DNA of 64,000 nucleotides from Actinacidiphila glaucinigra (GCF_900188405.1 NZ_FZOF01000013.1:1-64000); one strand, 5' to 3'. Shown: positions 43,282 to 52,545, counted from the first letter of the stretch. The notes: a model not told the origin generated them from the letters alone. A program made the numbers and translations.

Positions 43282-46035
43282 GTGGCGTCGACATCCAGCG
43301 CCGAAGGGCCCGCACTGCACGGGCCGGAGTTCGGACTCAACGAATGGCTCGTGGACGAACAGTACGAGCGCTACCTCCACGATCCCGGATCGGTCGACGA
43401 GAAGTGGAGGGACTTCTTCGTCTCCCCGGCCTCCGCGGCGGGCCGGCGGGAGCACGCGGGCGCACCGGCCTCGGACGCGAACCCGCGGGAGGCGGCGATC
43501 AAGGCCGTCCGCGTGGCCGCGCTCATCCATGCCCACCGGGTCCGCGGGCACTTGGCGGCCGACACCGACCCGCTCTCCGCCGCGCCGGTGGCCGGTCATC
43601 CGGAGCTCGACATCACGGCCTTCGGGCTGGGCGAGGAGGACCTGGAGGCGGAGTTCGTCGTCGACGGCTTCGCCGGGCGGTCCACGATGACCCTGCGCGG
43701 CGTCCTGGACGTCCTGCGTGCCGCCTACTGCGGGACGGTGGGCGCCGAGTACATGCACATCCAGGCCTTCGAGGAGCGCCGCTGGGTGCAGGAGCGGATC
43801 GAGGCGCCCTCGCGGCGGCTGGACCGGGCCGACCAGTTGCAGGTCCTCTACCGGCTGGGCGCGGCGGAGGCCTTCGAGACGTTCCTGCAGACCAAGTACG
43901 TCGGCCAGAAGCGGTACTCGCTCGAAGGCGGCGAGTCGGCGATCGTCCTGCTCGACGCCCTGCTGCGACGCTGCATCGGGCACGGGGTGGGGGAAGCGGT
44001 CATCGGGATGGCGCACCGGGGCCGGCTCAACGTGCTGGCCAACATCGTCGGCAAGTCGTACCGGGACGTCTTCCACGAGTTCGAGGACGCCGCGGACATC
44101 CTGTCGGCGCAGGGCTCCGGCGACGTGAAATACCACCTCGGCGCGGAGGGGACCTACCGTGCCCTGGACGGCGGCGCGATCCCCGTCTCCGTGGTGGCGA
44201 ACCCCTCGCACCTGGAGATCGTCGGGCCGGTGGCCGAGGGGGTCGTGCGGGCCAAGCAGGACCTGGCCGACGGCGAGGGCGGCGGGGCGTTCTCCGTCCT
44301 GCCGGTCGTCGTCCACGGCGATGCCGCGTTCGCCGGGCAGGGGGTGGTCGCCGAGACGCTGAACATGTCGCAGCTGCCCGGCTACCGCACCGGCGGGACG
44401 GTGCACGTCGTCATCGACAACCAGCTCGGTTTCACGACCGCGCCCGCCAGCGGCCGCTCCGGCACCTACGCCACCGCCGTGGCGCGGACGGTCGAGGCCC
44501 CCGTCTTCCACGTCAACGCGGACGACCCCGAGGCGGTCGTCCGGATCGCGCGCCTGGCCTTCGACTACCGCCAGACGTTCCACAAGGACGTCGTCATCGA
44601 CCTGGTCTGCTACCGGCGCCACGGGCACAGCGAGGTCGACGACCCGTCCATCACCCAGCCGGCCATGTACGACCGCATCGACGCCAGGCCCTCGGTGCGC
44701 AAGCTGTACGCCCAGTCGCTGGTGGACCGCGGGGACCTCGACGAGCGGCAGGTGGAGGGCGCCCTGCGGGACTACCGGGAGCGGCTGGACCGGGCGTTCA
44801 CCGAGACGCGCGCGCTGCCGGTGCCCGGCCCGCGGAAGCCCGTCGGCGCCGCGGCCGTCCCTCGGGAGGGCACGCCCCCTCCCGTGCCGACCTCCGTCAC
44901 GGAGGCGACCGCCCGGCACGTCATCGCCTCGCAGACGGCTCAGCCCCCGGACTTCACCGTGCACCCGCGCGTCCTGCCGCAGCTCCGCAGGCGCACCGCG
45001 ATGCCGGACGCCGGCACGATCGACTGGGCGACGGCCGAGACCCTGGCGATCGGCTCCCTGCTGATGGAGGGGGTGCCGGTGCGGCTGTCCGGACAGGACT
45101 CCCGCCGCGGCACGTTCGGCCAGCGGCACGCGGTGCTCACCGACCGGCGCACCGGCGCGGAGCACACTCCGCTGAACGGCCTCGGCCCGGGTGCCGCGGG
45201 CTTCTCCCCCTACGACTCGATGCTGTCCGAAATGGCGGCCCTGGCCTTCGAGTACGGCTACTCGCTGGAGCGGCCCGACGCGCTGGTGCTGTGGGAGGCC
45301 CAGTTCGGCGACTTCGCGAACGGCGCGCAGAGCGTCGTCGACGAGTACATCGCCTCGTCCGAACAGAAGTGGGGCGAACGCTCCGGGGTCACTCTGCTGC
45401 TGCCGCACGGTCTGGAGGGGCAGGGCCCGGACCACTCCTCGGGCAGGATCGAGCGGTTCCTCCAGCTGTGCGCGCAGGACAACATGACCGTCGCCGTCCC
45501 GACGCTGCCCGCCAACTACTTCCATCTGCTCAGGCGGCAGGCGCTCGGCGAGCGCAGGAGGCCGCTGGTCGTGTTCACCCCCAAGTCGATGCTGCGGCTG
45601 AAGGAGGCCACCTCCGGGCTGGCGGACTTCACCACGGGCTCCTTCCGTCCGGTCCTGTCGGATGGGGCGGTCGACGCCACCGGGGTCCGGCGCGTACTGC
45701 TGTGCTCGGGGAAGGTCTTCTACGACCTGGACGCGTACCGGCGGAACTCCGGCTCGCGGGACACGGCGATCGTGCGGCTGGAGCGCCTGTATCCGTTCCC
45801 GGACGAGGAACTGCGCGCGGAGCTCGCCCGTTTCCCCGCAGGCGCCGAGGTGCGCTGGGTGCAGGAGGAGGCCGAGAACCAGGGCGCGTGGTCCTTCGTG
45901 AGGCACCAGGTGGAGCACGTGGCGGACCGCCCGCTCGGGCGGATCAGCCGCCCGTCCGCCTCGGCCCCCGCGGTGGGCTCCGCCCGGCGGCACGCCGCCG
46001 AGCAGCGGGAACTCGTGGAGGCGGCCTTCCGCTGA
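43282..46035 (+). CDS. 2-oxoglutarate decarboxylase/dehydrogenase E1 (Kgd-like) lacking the E2 domain
   Basis: 917 residues. The N-terminal NEWLVDEQYERYLHDPGSV is intact, followed by a short linker and the E1o catalytic core: GMAHRGRLNVLANIVGKS, VANPSHLEIVGPVAEG, RRHGHSEVDDPS, SGQDSRRGTFGQRH and FTPKSMLRLKEA. The actinobacterial enzyme is normally about 1220-1270 residues with a succinyltransferase (E2) domain after the N-terminal segment; that block of roughly 300 residues is missing. It therefore may work as a free decarboxylase or with an E2 in trans. GTG at 43282 has GGAAAGAAGG upstream. Likely a second copy, not the main TCA enzyme. Confidence 0.9.
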   Translation: MASTSSAEGPALHGPEFGLNEWLVDEQYERYLHDPGSVDEKWRDFFVSPASAAGRREHAGAPASDANPREAAIKAVRVAALIHAHRVRGHLAADTDPLSAAPVAGHPELDITAFGLGEEDLEAEFVVDGFAGRSTMTLRGVLDVLRAAYCGTVGAEYMHIQAFEERRWVQERIEAPSRRLDRADQLQVLYRLGAAEAFETFLQTKYVGQKRYSLEGGESAIVLLDALLRRCIGHGVGEAVIGMAHRGRLNVLANIVGKSYRDVFHEFEDAADILSAQGSGDVKYHLGAEGTYRALDGGAIPVSVVANPSHLEIVGPVAEGVVRAKQDLADGEGGGAFSVLPVVVHGDAAFAGQGVVAETLNMSQLPGYRTGGTVHVVIDNQLGFTTAPASGRSGTYATAVARTVEAPVFHVNADDPEAVVRIARLAFDYRQTFHKDVVIDLVCYRRHGHSEVDDPSITQPAMYDRIDARPSVRKLYAQSLVDRGDLDERQVEGALRDYRERLDRAFTETRALPVPGPRKPVGAAAVPREGTPPPVPTSVTEATARHVIASQTAQPPDFTVHPRVLPQLRRRTAMPDAGTIDWATAETLAIGSLLMEGVPVRLSGQDSRRGTFGQRHAVLTDRRTGAEHTPLNGLGPGAAGFSPYDSMLSEMAALAFEYGYSLERPDALVLWEAQFGDFANGAQSVVDEYIASSEQKWGERSGVTLLLPHGLEGQGPDHSSGRIERFLQLCAQDNMTVAVPTLPANYFHLLRRQALGERRRPLVVFTPKSMLRLKEATSGLADFTTGSFRPVLSDGAVDATGVRRVLLCSGKVFYDLDAYRRNSGSRDTAIVRLERLYPFPDEELRAELARFPAGAEVRWVQEEAENQGAWSFVRHQVEHVADRPLGRISRPSASAPAVGSARRHAAEQRELVEAAFR

Positions 46036-46083
46036 CGGCTCCCCGTCCCGGGGACCGTCTGGGCTGGCCTGTCGCACCAGGGC

Positions 46084-46158
46084 GGAGCCGTAGCGCAGAG
46101 GCAGTCGCGCGCGGTCTCCGAAATCGCGAGGGCACCGGTTCGAATCCGGTCGGTTCCG
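46084..46158 (+). tRNA. tRNA-Arg(CCG)-like gene, atypical
   Basis: A cloverleaf can be folded: acceptor GGAGCCG/CGGTTCC (one G-U), D-stem GCGC/GCGC, anticodon loop CTCCGAA (anticodon CCG at 46118-46120, stem GCGGT/ATCGC), T-arm ACCGG-TTCGAAT-CCGGT and discriminator G. Odd points: either no residue 26 or a 4-bp anticodon stem, loop starting with C, and no encoded CCA. It sits 48 bp after the E1o gene. It may be a divergent or pseudo tRNA-Arg. Confidence 0.6.
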
Positions 46159-46374
46159 CCCCCCTCCGAAGCGGACGACAGGGCGCTGCCCGTGGCCCGT
46201 TGATGACGGTCCTCCACCGGCAGACTCCACGGCCTGCCCTCGCGTACCGGATCCGCGCCCTCGCGCCGCAGCGCGGTGATCGGCTTGCCGAACGGCCGCG
46301 GGCCCGGTCCGCTGAACGGGACTGTCCCGCCACAAGATCATCTGGGGCGACGTCCGGCGGCTGCACTGTGCGGA

Positions 46375-47109
46375 TCAGAGGGCCAGCGCGGCACTCACAC
46401 GGGCCAGGCGGGTGGCCGGCCAGGCGAAGCGGTTGGCGGGGTTGCGGAAGGACAGACCGCCGTTGTTGATCCGGTAGCCGCGCTCGGCTGTGGTCCAGCC
46501 CACGGGACCGCAGGGTCCCTGGTCCTCGATCAGGGCGGCGGCGAGCCGATCGGGGGTCTCGACCCGAGTGCGGGCGCGCAGTGCCGCCGTCAGGCGGTCG
46601 ACGGCGCCATCGGGTACGGCGTCATCGCCGAATGCGGGCAGCAGGAGCAGCAGCCGGGCATCCGGATCAGTGGTGCTGCCGCCGGGCACGCCGTTGTCCG
46701 CTGCGGCGGTCAGCTCGGCCCAGGAAAGGGCCGGGCCCATGAAGTGCCCGTCGTCCTGGGCGAGGTGTTCGGCCTGGTCCCAGTCGGGGTGGTGCAGGAG
46801 GTAGTCGACGCCTTCGTCCTCCTCGAAGGCGCGGTACACCACGTACAGGCTGTGGCCGCCGGCCAGTGGCACAGTGAACACGGGCCAGTCGTCCCCTTCC
46901 AGCAGCCGGCGCTGGAGGTCCGCCGCCTCCTCGTCGTCCGCGCCGAGGAGCAGTTCCTCGGCCTCCTCGCTCTGGGCGCAGTTGTACAGGTGGCCGAGCC
47001 AGAACAGGCTCTCGTCCAAGAGCTCGGGACGGTGGGTGAAGGGGCCGCCGTCGTAGCCGGGTATCCGGTCAGGGTGCGTCTCCGCGCTGCTGGTCACGGA
47101 GGTCATCAT
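46375..47109 (-). CDS. conserved hypothetical protein
   Basis: 244 residues starting at ATG 47109 (an ATG at 47106 also possible), preceded by GGGCGG. The protein is acidic in the middle (EEAEELLLGADDEEAADL) and contains HPDWDQAEHLAQDDGHFMGP. It ends with LSFRNPANRFAWPATRLARV. No signal peptide or membrane segment and no recognised family. It lies between the tRNA-like gene and GlxA-type regulator 2. Confidence 0.72.
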   Translation of the reverse strand: MMTSVTSSAETHPDRIPGYDGGPFTHRPELLDESLFWLGHLYNCAQSEEAEELLLGADDEEAADLQRRLLEGDDWPVFTVPLAGGHSLYVVYRAFEEDEGVDYLLHHPDWDQAEHLAQDDGHFMGPALSWAELTAAADNGVPGGSTTDPDARLLLLLPAFGDDAVPDGAVDRLTAALRARTRVETPDRLAAALIEDQGPCGPVGWTTAERGYRINNGGLSFRNPANRFAWPATRLARVSAALAL

Positions 47110-47224
47110 GCCGCCCGGCTCTGCGACCATCGAAGCTGGGACCACCGCCGGATCTTTGGCGGACAGCCCTCAGGCGACAAGACACTGAGAACGCACCGGC
47201 GCGTGAAACGACAGGCAACGCCTC

Positions 47225-48259
47225 TCAGGAGGACTGACCTGCCGTCACGGCCTCGGACTCCGGCACGCCCGCGGTGCCCGCGCCGGTCGTCCGGAAGCCG
47301 GCCCGGAACGCCGCCGGCGTCACACCCAGGTGGCGTACGAACGCCCTGCGGAGCGACTCGGGTGAGCCGAAGCCCGCGCGCCGTGCCACGACGGCCATGG
47401 GCTCGTCACCGGTCTCCAGCATCGCCTGCGCGGCCTCCAGCCTGACCTCCTCCACGTACCGCCCGGGGCTGGTGCCCACCTCGTCGTAGAAGAGCCGCGT
47501 GACGTGCCGCACGCTGACGCCCGCCCGGCGGGCCATCGCCGACAGCGAGTGGTTGTCCCCGGGGTTCTCCGCGACCGAGTCCAGGACCCCGCGGAGCATC
47601 TCCTGACGCGGCTGCGGAAGCCTCGACCGGGCGCTGAACTGGGACTGGCCGCCCGGTCGTTGCATGAAGACGACCATGTCCTTGGCCACCGCACGGGCGA
47701 CCTCCGCCCCGTGGTGCTCCTCGACGAGGGCCAGGGACAGGTCGATGCCGGCGGTCACACCGGCCGAGGTCATCATCTTCCCGTCGCGCACGAAGATGGC
47801 GTCGGGATCGACGTCCACGGACGGGTAGCGCAGGCCCAGTTCGCGCGTCTGCCTCCAGTGCGTCGCCGCCCGCCGGCCGTCCAGAAGCCCGGCCGCGGCC
47901 AGCAGGAAGGCGCCCGTGCAGACCGACGCCGTGCAGCGGGCCTTCCCGCTCAGTTCCCGTACTGTGTCGAGCAGCGCGTCGTCCTTGATCAGGGTCTCCC
48001 ACTCCGGGCCGCCCGGGATCACCAGGACGTCGCAGGAGTCGCGTACGTCGGCAAGGGACAGGTCGACGCCGAGACGCGTCCCGGCGGCGGTGACCACCTC
48101 CGCCCCGTCCTCGGACACGACCTGCACCCGATACGCCCCGCCCCATTCGTTCGCCGACGCGAAGACCTCGATGGGGCCCGTCACATCGAGCAGGCGCACC
48201 CCCGGGAAGACGAACACCCTCACCGTGAGCGGACCCGCTCCAGGGCGCTTGTGCACCAT
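47225..48259 (-). CDS. GlxA family AraC-type regulator (second copy)
   Basis: 344 residues. The DJ-1/PfpI-like domain has VFVFPGVRLLDVTGPIEVF and VCTGAFLLAAAGLLDG, and the AraC domain has LSAMARRAGVSVRHVTRLF and VARRAGFGSPESLRRAF. ATG at 48259 has GGAAGGTG upstream. It is paralogous to the gene at 28265. Its target is not adjacent in an obvious divergon. Confidence 0.9.
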   Translation of the reverse strand: MVHKRPGAGPLTVRVFVFPGVRLLDVTGPIEVFASANEWGGAYRVQVVSEDGAEVVTAAGTRLGVDLSLADVRDSCDVLVIPGGPEWETLIKDDALLDTVRELSGKARCTASVCTGAFLLAAAGLLDGRRAATHWRQTRELGLRYPSVDVDPDAIFVRDGKMMTSAGVTAGIDLSLALVEEHHGAEVARAVAKDMVVFMQRPGGQSQFSARSRLPQPRQEMLRGVLDSVAENPGDNHSLSAMARRAGVSVRHVTRLFYDEVGTSPGRYVEEVRLEAAQAMLETGDEPMAVVARRAGFGSPESLRRAFVRHLGVTPAAFRAGFRTTGAGTAGVPESEAVTAGQSS

Positions 48260-48487
48260 GAGACACCTTCCGGTCATGCGCCGCACTGACGCTCACCGCG
48301 GCGCGTCACCCCAGTCCCCCGAGCCACATCAGGCCCAGGAACCTCAGCCTGCGCGGCCAGGGAGGGAGCGCGGAAGGCCTCGGCAGCCCGGCCGCTCCCA
48401 GGCTTTCCACCTCTCATCGTGCGCCCGCCGCCCGCGCCGATGCCACGACCTGCCGGCTCCCTCCTGAGAGGCTGAACCTCCCAGTCG

Positions 48488-49129
48488 TCACACCGGCACC
48501 GCGCCTCCGAGCTCTCCCGTGGCGTACGCCTGCGGGCAGCGGGCACCCAGCAGGGCAAGGCAGTTGGCCCACAGGGGACCGAGTCGCGCCGCGTCGCCGT
48601 ACAACTTGGCGAACAGGACCCGGCCTTCGAGCTGCGCCATCACGGACCGGGCGGCCTCGCGCGGGTCGGAGACGCTCACCTCGCCCCGCCGCCGGGCCTC
48701 CCTGACAACGGACTCGACCATGGCGACCTGCGCCTCGAAGATCTCGCGCAGGCGTTGACGGACGGCTTCGGTCTGGTCACCCGTCTCCACCGCGAGGTTG
48801 GCGAACACGCAGCCCGCAATGGTGCCGCGATCCGGTTGCCCGTCACGCTGCCGGGCCCCCGTGGCCTCGAACAGCGCCCGCAGGCGCGACAGGGGCTCCG
48901 CGCCGGTGCCGAGAAGGCGGAGCCAGGCGCGCCGTTGTGCGTCCCAGTGCTCGTCGACGACGCTGAGCGCGAGTGCCTCCTTGGAGGCGAAGAAGTAGTG
49001 GAAACTGCCCCTGGGCACTCCGGCCGCCCTGCAGATCTCCGCCAGGCCCAGCGCCGAGTAGCCGCGCTGGTCGAACAGCGAGTGGGCAGCGCGCAGAATC
49101 TTCTCTCCGGCATCACTGGTGTGTCCCAT
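48488..49129 (-). CDS. TetR family regulator
   Basis: 213 residues. The N-terminal helix-turn-helix is LAEICRAAGVPRGSFHYFF. The C-terminal part has the length and helix pattern of TetR_C domains that bind small electrophiles or drugs. ATG at 49129 has no Shine-Dalgarno; TATAGT ends 7 nt before it, so a leaderless mRNA is likely. The palindrome CGACCGGTCG lies just upstream of that -10, suggesting autoregulation. Confidence 0.9.
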   Translation of the reverse strand: MGHTSDAGEKILRAAHSLFDQRGYSALGLAEICRAAGVPRGSFHYFFASKEALALSVVDEHWDAQRRAWLRLLGTGAEPLSRLRALFEATGARQRDGQPDRGTIAGCVFANLAVETGDQTEAVRQRLREIFEAQVAMVESVVREARRRGEVSVSDPREAARSVMAQLEGRVLFAKLYGDAARLGPLWANCLALLGARCPQAYATGELGGAVPV

Positions 49130-49136
49130 GACGATC

Positions 49137-49152
49137 ACTATACGACCGGTCG
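49137..49152 (-). promoter_or_regulatory. TetR promoter with overlapping CGACCGGTCG operator
   Basis: On the minus strand the TATAGT hexamer (49142-49137) is followed 7 nt later by the ATG. The perfect palindrome CGACCGGTCG (49143-49152) touches the -10 on its upstream side. Similar gACCGGTc cores are common TetR sites. Confidence 0.55.
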
Positions 49153-49382
49153 CCTAGGCGGAACGGAAGGACGAGTCGCCCTCGGGAGCAATCGCAGCCG
49201 ACGTGAACTCCCCACGAGATCAACGCCGTTGACGAGCAATCCACCACAGGAGCCCTCCCCGCCCGCTCGACGGCACGTCCACATGTGAGGGCTCGATGTC
49301 CTCCGATGCCGCCACAGGCGCCGTCCCCGGCCGCGTTCCATCTTCACGGACAGGACCGCCACACGCCCCGGAAGGAACTCAC

Positions 49383-49895
49383 ATGACCTCGACGCGGAAC
49401 ACCAGCGGCCTCCGACCGGAACTGGTCGTCGTCCCCTGCGGCGTTCGCAAGCTGGACCACCGGGCCAGGGCGGCCGACATGTACACCGGCGGCTACCACC
49501 GGGCGTGCCGAAGGGCCGCCGAGGCGCTGCAGCCCGACCGGCTCATGATCCTCTCCGCCCGCTACGGCCTGCTGGACCTCGGCGACGAGATCGAGCCCTA
49601 CGACACCCCGCACGGACACGCCGAGGCGGTGACCGCCGCACTCCTCCACGCCCAGGCGGCCGACCTGCGGATCGCCGACCTCGACCCCGTCGTCGTCCTC
49701 GGCGGCGCCCGTCATGTCGCTCTCGCCAAGACCGTGTGGCCGCACGCCCGGACCCCGCTGGACGGAACGAGGGGCATGGGCGAGCAATTCGCGCGTCTCG
49801 CGGCGATGGCCCGCGCGGCAGGTACCCCGTACATCGACACGGCAAGGACAAGCGATGTGCGACGCGCCATTGCGCGGCGCCGACTCGACAGCTGA
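49383..49895 (+). CDS. DUF6884 domain protein
   Basis: 170 residues. VVVPCGVRKLDHRARAADMYTGGYHRACRRAAE (key parts VPCGVRKLD and MYTGGYHRAC) and LMILSARYGLLDLGDEIEPYD match DUF6884, frequent on actinobacterial phages and integrative elements and related to YaaA-like folds. Function unknown. ATG at 49383 has GGAAGGA 7 nt upstream. No integrase or phage structural gene is near, so it may be a relict of an element or a resident gene. Confidence 0.8.
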   Translation: MTSTRNTSGLRPELVVVPCGVRKLDHRARAADMYTGGYHRACRRAAEALQPDRLMILSARYGLLDLGDEIEPYDTPHGHAEAVTAALLHAQAADLRIADLDPVVVLGGARHVALAKTVWPHARTPLDGTRGMGEQFARLAAMARAAGTPYIDTARTSDVRRAIARRRLDS

Positions 49896-50066
49896 CGGGT
49901 TGGCACACTTGCACAACCGGCTGCTGCGGCGCGGCCACTGGACACGCTGCCCGCGAGTGCCGGCAGCACGAGCAGGGGCGTCCAGCACAGTCCTCCCGCG
50001 GCCACGATGGCCGGAACACCGCACGGTGGCCGCCCCGGCGCTCCGGCGGGAGCGCGACGTGAGGGC

Positions 50067-50486
50067 TCAGGCCGCCCGCGGATCGTCCGCGGGGTCGACG
50101 TACTCCAGGGAGATCGGACCGATCGCCGTGACCTGCGTGACGTACTGACCGGACTTCGCCCAGTGGAAGTGGGGGGTCCCGCCCGGCAGCACGATGACGG
50201 CTCCCGGCGGATACGCCCGCAGCTTCTCCTCGTCGAAGGTGTCGCCGAGGCCGATGTAGAAGACGCCCGAGACGACCACGTAGACCCGGTCCTCCGTGTG
50301 CCGGTGCGGCATCAGCCTCTCGCCGGAGGGCAGCTTGACCCGGACGACATAGGGAGCGGGCTCGGACGGGTTGCCCACGACGACCGCCAGGCGGGCCGTC
50401 GGCGGGAACGCGGGAAACGGCTGCCAGTCGAGGTCCTGCGGGAGAACCGACCTGAAGACTTCCTGGCCGGGCTGGTGCGTGGGCAT
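50067..50486 (-). CDS. cupin domain-containing protein (ChrR-like)
   Basis: 139 residues. Cupin motifs MPHRHTEDRVYVVVSG and PGGTPHFHWAKSG supply the metal His set. Small metal-dependent enzyme or sensor of unknown ligand. ATG at 50486 has GGGAGG upstream. It lies convergent with DUF6884 and divergent from the acetate transporter. Confidence 0.87.
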   Translation of the reverse strand: MPTHQPGQEVFRSVLPQDLDWQPFPAFPPTARLAVVVGNPSEPAPYVVRVKLPSGERLMPHRHTEDRVYVVVSGVFYIGLGDTFDEEKLRAYPPGAVIVLPGGTPHFHWAKSGQYVTQVTAIGPISLEYVDPADDPRAA

Positions 50487-50734
50487 GCTCGTGACCTCCC
50501 GTCCGCGAGGTGCCGGCTCGGTCCCGCCCCGCTCTCCATCGTGCCCTCGGCTCCACAGGGGTGCCATCCCGCCCCGGACGATGCGCCACCTCATCGTCGG
50601 CCGCCGGTCACCGCGACGGTGCCGGCGAGCACCTTTGGGCCATCAGGTCGGGAGCCATGCGCCACGCGAAGGAGCGAGCGCGGTTCCCCGATCGCCGGTG
50701 CCATCCTGCCGAGGTCGCCAACCCAGGAGTCGCC

Positions 50735-51418
50735 ATGTCCGAGCCCCCCACCCGTGTCGTCGCCGACCCCGCTCCGCTGGGACTGGCCGCCTTCGGGGCG
50801 ACGACCCTGATGGTCAGCCTGTTCAACGCCGGAGTCCGGCCGGAACTGGTCGCCGCGGTCTTCCCGACCGCCTTCCTGTTCGGCGGCGTCGTCCAGCTGG
50901 TGGCCGGCATCTTCGAACTCAAGCAGGGCGGAACCTTCGGCGGTACGGCGTTCTCCGCCTTCGGCGCGTTCTGGATGGCCTACGCCGTGTACGGCCACTT
51001 CGTCGAACCCACATTGCCGCCCGACCAAGCGCACCTCGCCACCGGGATGTTCGCGCTTCCCTGGACGATCATCTCCTTCTACCTGACCGTCGCGACCCTG
51101 CGGACCACCGGCGTGCTGCTCGCCCTCTTCGCAAGCGCCACGACGACGCTCACCGTCCTGACCATCGCCGAGTTCGTGGACTCCGACCCCGCGAGGCGGA
51201 TCGGCGGGGCCATCGGTCTTGTCACCTCGGCCCTCGCCCTGTACGCGTCCTTCGCCGGTGTGATCAACACGACCTGGGGACGGCACATGATCCCGACCTT
51301 CCCCGACCCCGGCAAACGCCTCGCCCGTCTCGGGCACCGCAAGAACCGCCCCGTGTCCATCACCTCCTCCACCGGCGAACGGGAGATCTCGCACGCCGAG
51401 GCGCATCCGGAACGCTGA
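50735..51418 (+). CDS. acetate uptake transporter (GPR1/FUN34/YaaH family)
   Basis: 227 residues with six hydrophobic helices. The family signature NPxPLGL appears as DPAPLGLAAFGATTL with Asp in place of Asn. It transports acetate/succinate with protons. The C-terminal tail of about 35 residues is cytosolic and basic. ATG at 50735 has CAGGAG upstream. Alone. Confidence 0.9.
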   Translation: MSEPPTRVVADPAPLGLAAFGATTLMVSLFNAGVRPELVAAVFPTAFLFGGVVQLVAGIFELKQGGTFGGTAFSAFGAFWMAYAVYGHFVEPTLPPDQAHLATGMFALPWTIISFYLTVATLRTTGVLLALFASATTTLTVLTIAEFVDSDPARRIGGAIGLVTSALALYASFAGVINTTWGRHMIPTFPDPGKRLARLGHRKNRPVSITSSTGEREISHAEAHPER

Positions 51419-51499
51419 CCGGGAGCCCGCGACCCGTCTCGGAGGGCCCGGCACCAGCAGACCGCGCGCAGGCCGCCGGTACGACGCCGCGCACAACTC

Positions 51500-52444
51500 C
51501 TAGGCGTCGCCCCAGCGGACGCCGGTCAGCTGCTGCGACCGCTCCCACAGACGGCGGCCGAGTTCCGGATCCCGGGCCACTGCCGAGAGCCGCACGGTGA
51601 CCGGGTGCCCGGATCGTCCTCCCCGGCCGTCGGGTCCGACGTAGGAGCCGCCGGCGAGACCGGGCTCGGTCGCCGCGAAGAGCTGGGGCAGGGCCCCCAT
51701 CTCCGGACTCTGCGCGAAGAGCCTGCCGGAGACGCGCATGGCGATCCCCATGAGCCCGTCTCCCTTGCTCTGCATCGGCGTGTTGCTGTAGCCGGGGTGC
51801 GCGAGGACGCTGGTGATCGGCGACGGTGACGACCGCTCCCGCCGGGCGAGCTCCGCGCCGAAGACCGCGTTGGCCAGCTTGGACGCCGAGTACGCCGCGA
51901 GGGGGGTGTACTTCCGGGACCACGCGACGTCGTCCAGATCGAGTTCGCCCTTCTCGTGCAGGTACGACGTGACGCTCACGACCCGCGGCGCGGGCGACCG
52001 GCGCAGCACCGGCTCCAGCAGCGCCGTGAGGGCGAAGTGCCCGAGGTGGTTCGCGGCGAGATGGCGCTCGGCGCCCTGCGCGGTCACGGAGTGCTCGACC
52101 ATGGAGATGCCCGCGTTGTTGACGAGTACGTCGACGGACTCCTCCTCGCCGATCTCCGCCGCCGCCCGGCGGATGGAGTCCACATCGAGCAGATCGACCC
52201 GGCGCACCTCCACGTCGGCCCCGGGGTACGTCCTGCGCAGGGTGGACGCCACGGCTTCCCCCCGTGCCGCGTCACGGACGGCGAGGAGTACGCGGCCGCC
52301 GTGCGCCGCGAGTTCGCGCGCCGTCACCAGGCCGAGGCCGCTGGTGGCACCCGTCACGACGAAGGTTCGGCCCTCCTGTGCGGCCATCCGGTCCGCGGTC
52401 CATCCGCCCTGCCTGCTCGCGTTCGTTCCTGAATCAGTCGGCAT
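51500..52444 (-). CDS. SDR family oxidoreductase (retinol-dehydrogenase-like)
   Basis: 314 residues. VVTGATSGLGLVTARELA (cofactor), NNAGIS, and the catalytic YSASKLANAVFG with intact YxxxK. Substrate unknown. It is divergent from the MerR gene and has a MerR-type promoter (52516-52545) in the intergenic region, so it is probably induced by MerR ligand. ATG at 52444. Confidence 0.92.
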   Translation of the reverse strand: MPTDSGTNASRQGGWTADRMAAQEGRTFVVTGATSGLGLVTARELAAHGGRVLLAVRDAARGEAVASTLRRTYPGADVEVRRVDLLDVDSIRRAAAEIGEEESVDVLVNNAGISMVEHSVTAQGAERHLAANHLGHFALTALLEPVLRRSPAPRVVSVTSYLHEKGELDLDDVAWSRKYTPLAAYSASKLANAVFGAELARRERSSPSPITSVLAHPGYSNTPMQSKGDGLMGIAMRVSGRLFAQSPEMGALPQLFAATEPGLAGGSYVGPDGRGGRSGHPVTVRLSAVARDPELGRRLWERSQQLTGVRWGDA

Positions 52445-52515
52445 CTCTTGATCTCACATTCTCGTTGGCACGGTCTCGCTCGACCCGCCTCGAAAGGTCC
52501 GGGACCGTGCACGAA

Positions 52516-52545
52516 GCTAAACGTTGCCATTAATGTGAAGGTCAA
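52516..52545 (-). promoter_or_regulatory. MerR-type promoter for the SDR gene
   Basis: On the minus strand TTGACC (-35, 52545-52540) and TTTAGC (-10, 52521-52516) are 18 bp apart. The spacer contains ACATTAATG with its CATTAATG palindrome. An elongated spacer with internal dyad symmetry is the hallmark of MerR-activated promoters. Confidence 0.55.

Noticed and set aside
43126..46341. 1071-residue minus-strand frame opposite the E1o gene
   Set aside because: It mirrors the plus-strand E1o coding frame, lacks a family pattern and has a composition typical of antisense frames in G+C-rich genomes.
46081..46374. integrated element at the tRNA-like gene
   Set aside because: No integrase, excisionase or duplicated tRNA 3' end was found within the window.
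49383..49895. DUF6884 gene as evidence of a prophage
   Set aside because: No structural, lysis or replication genes of a phage are nearby; a single gene is not enough.
49855..50148. possible small gene overlapping the DUF6884 3' end
   Set aside because: The first codons look plausible (LAHLHNRLLRRGHW) but third-position bias is lost, there is no Shine-Dalgarno and it runs into the antisense of the cupin gene.
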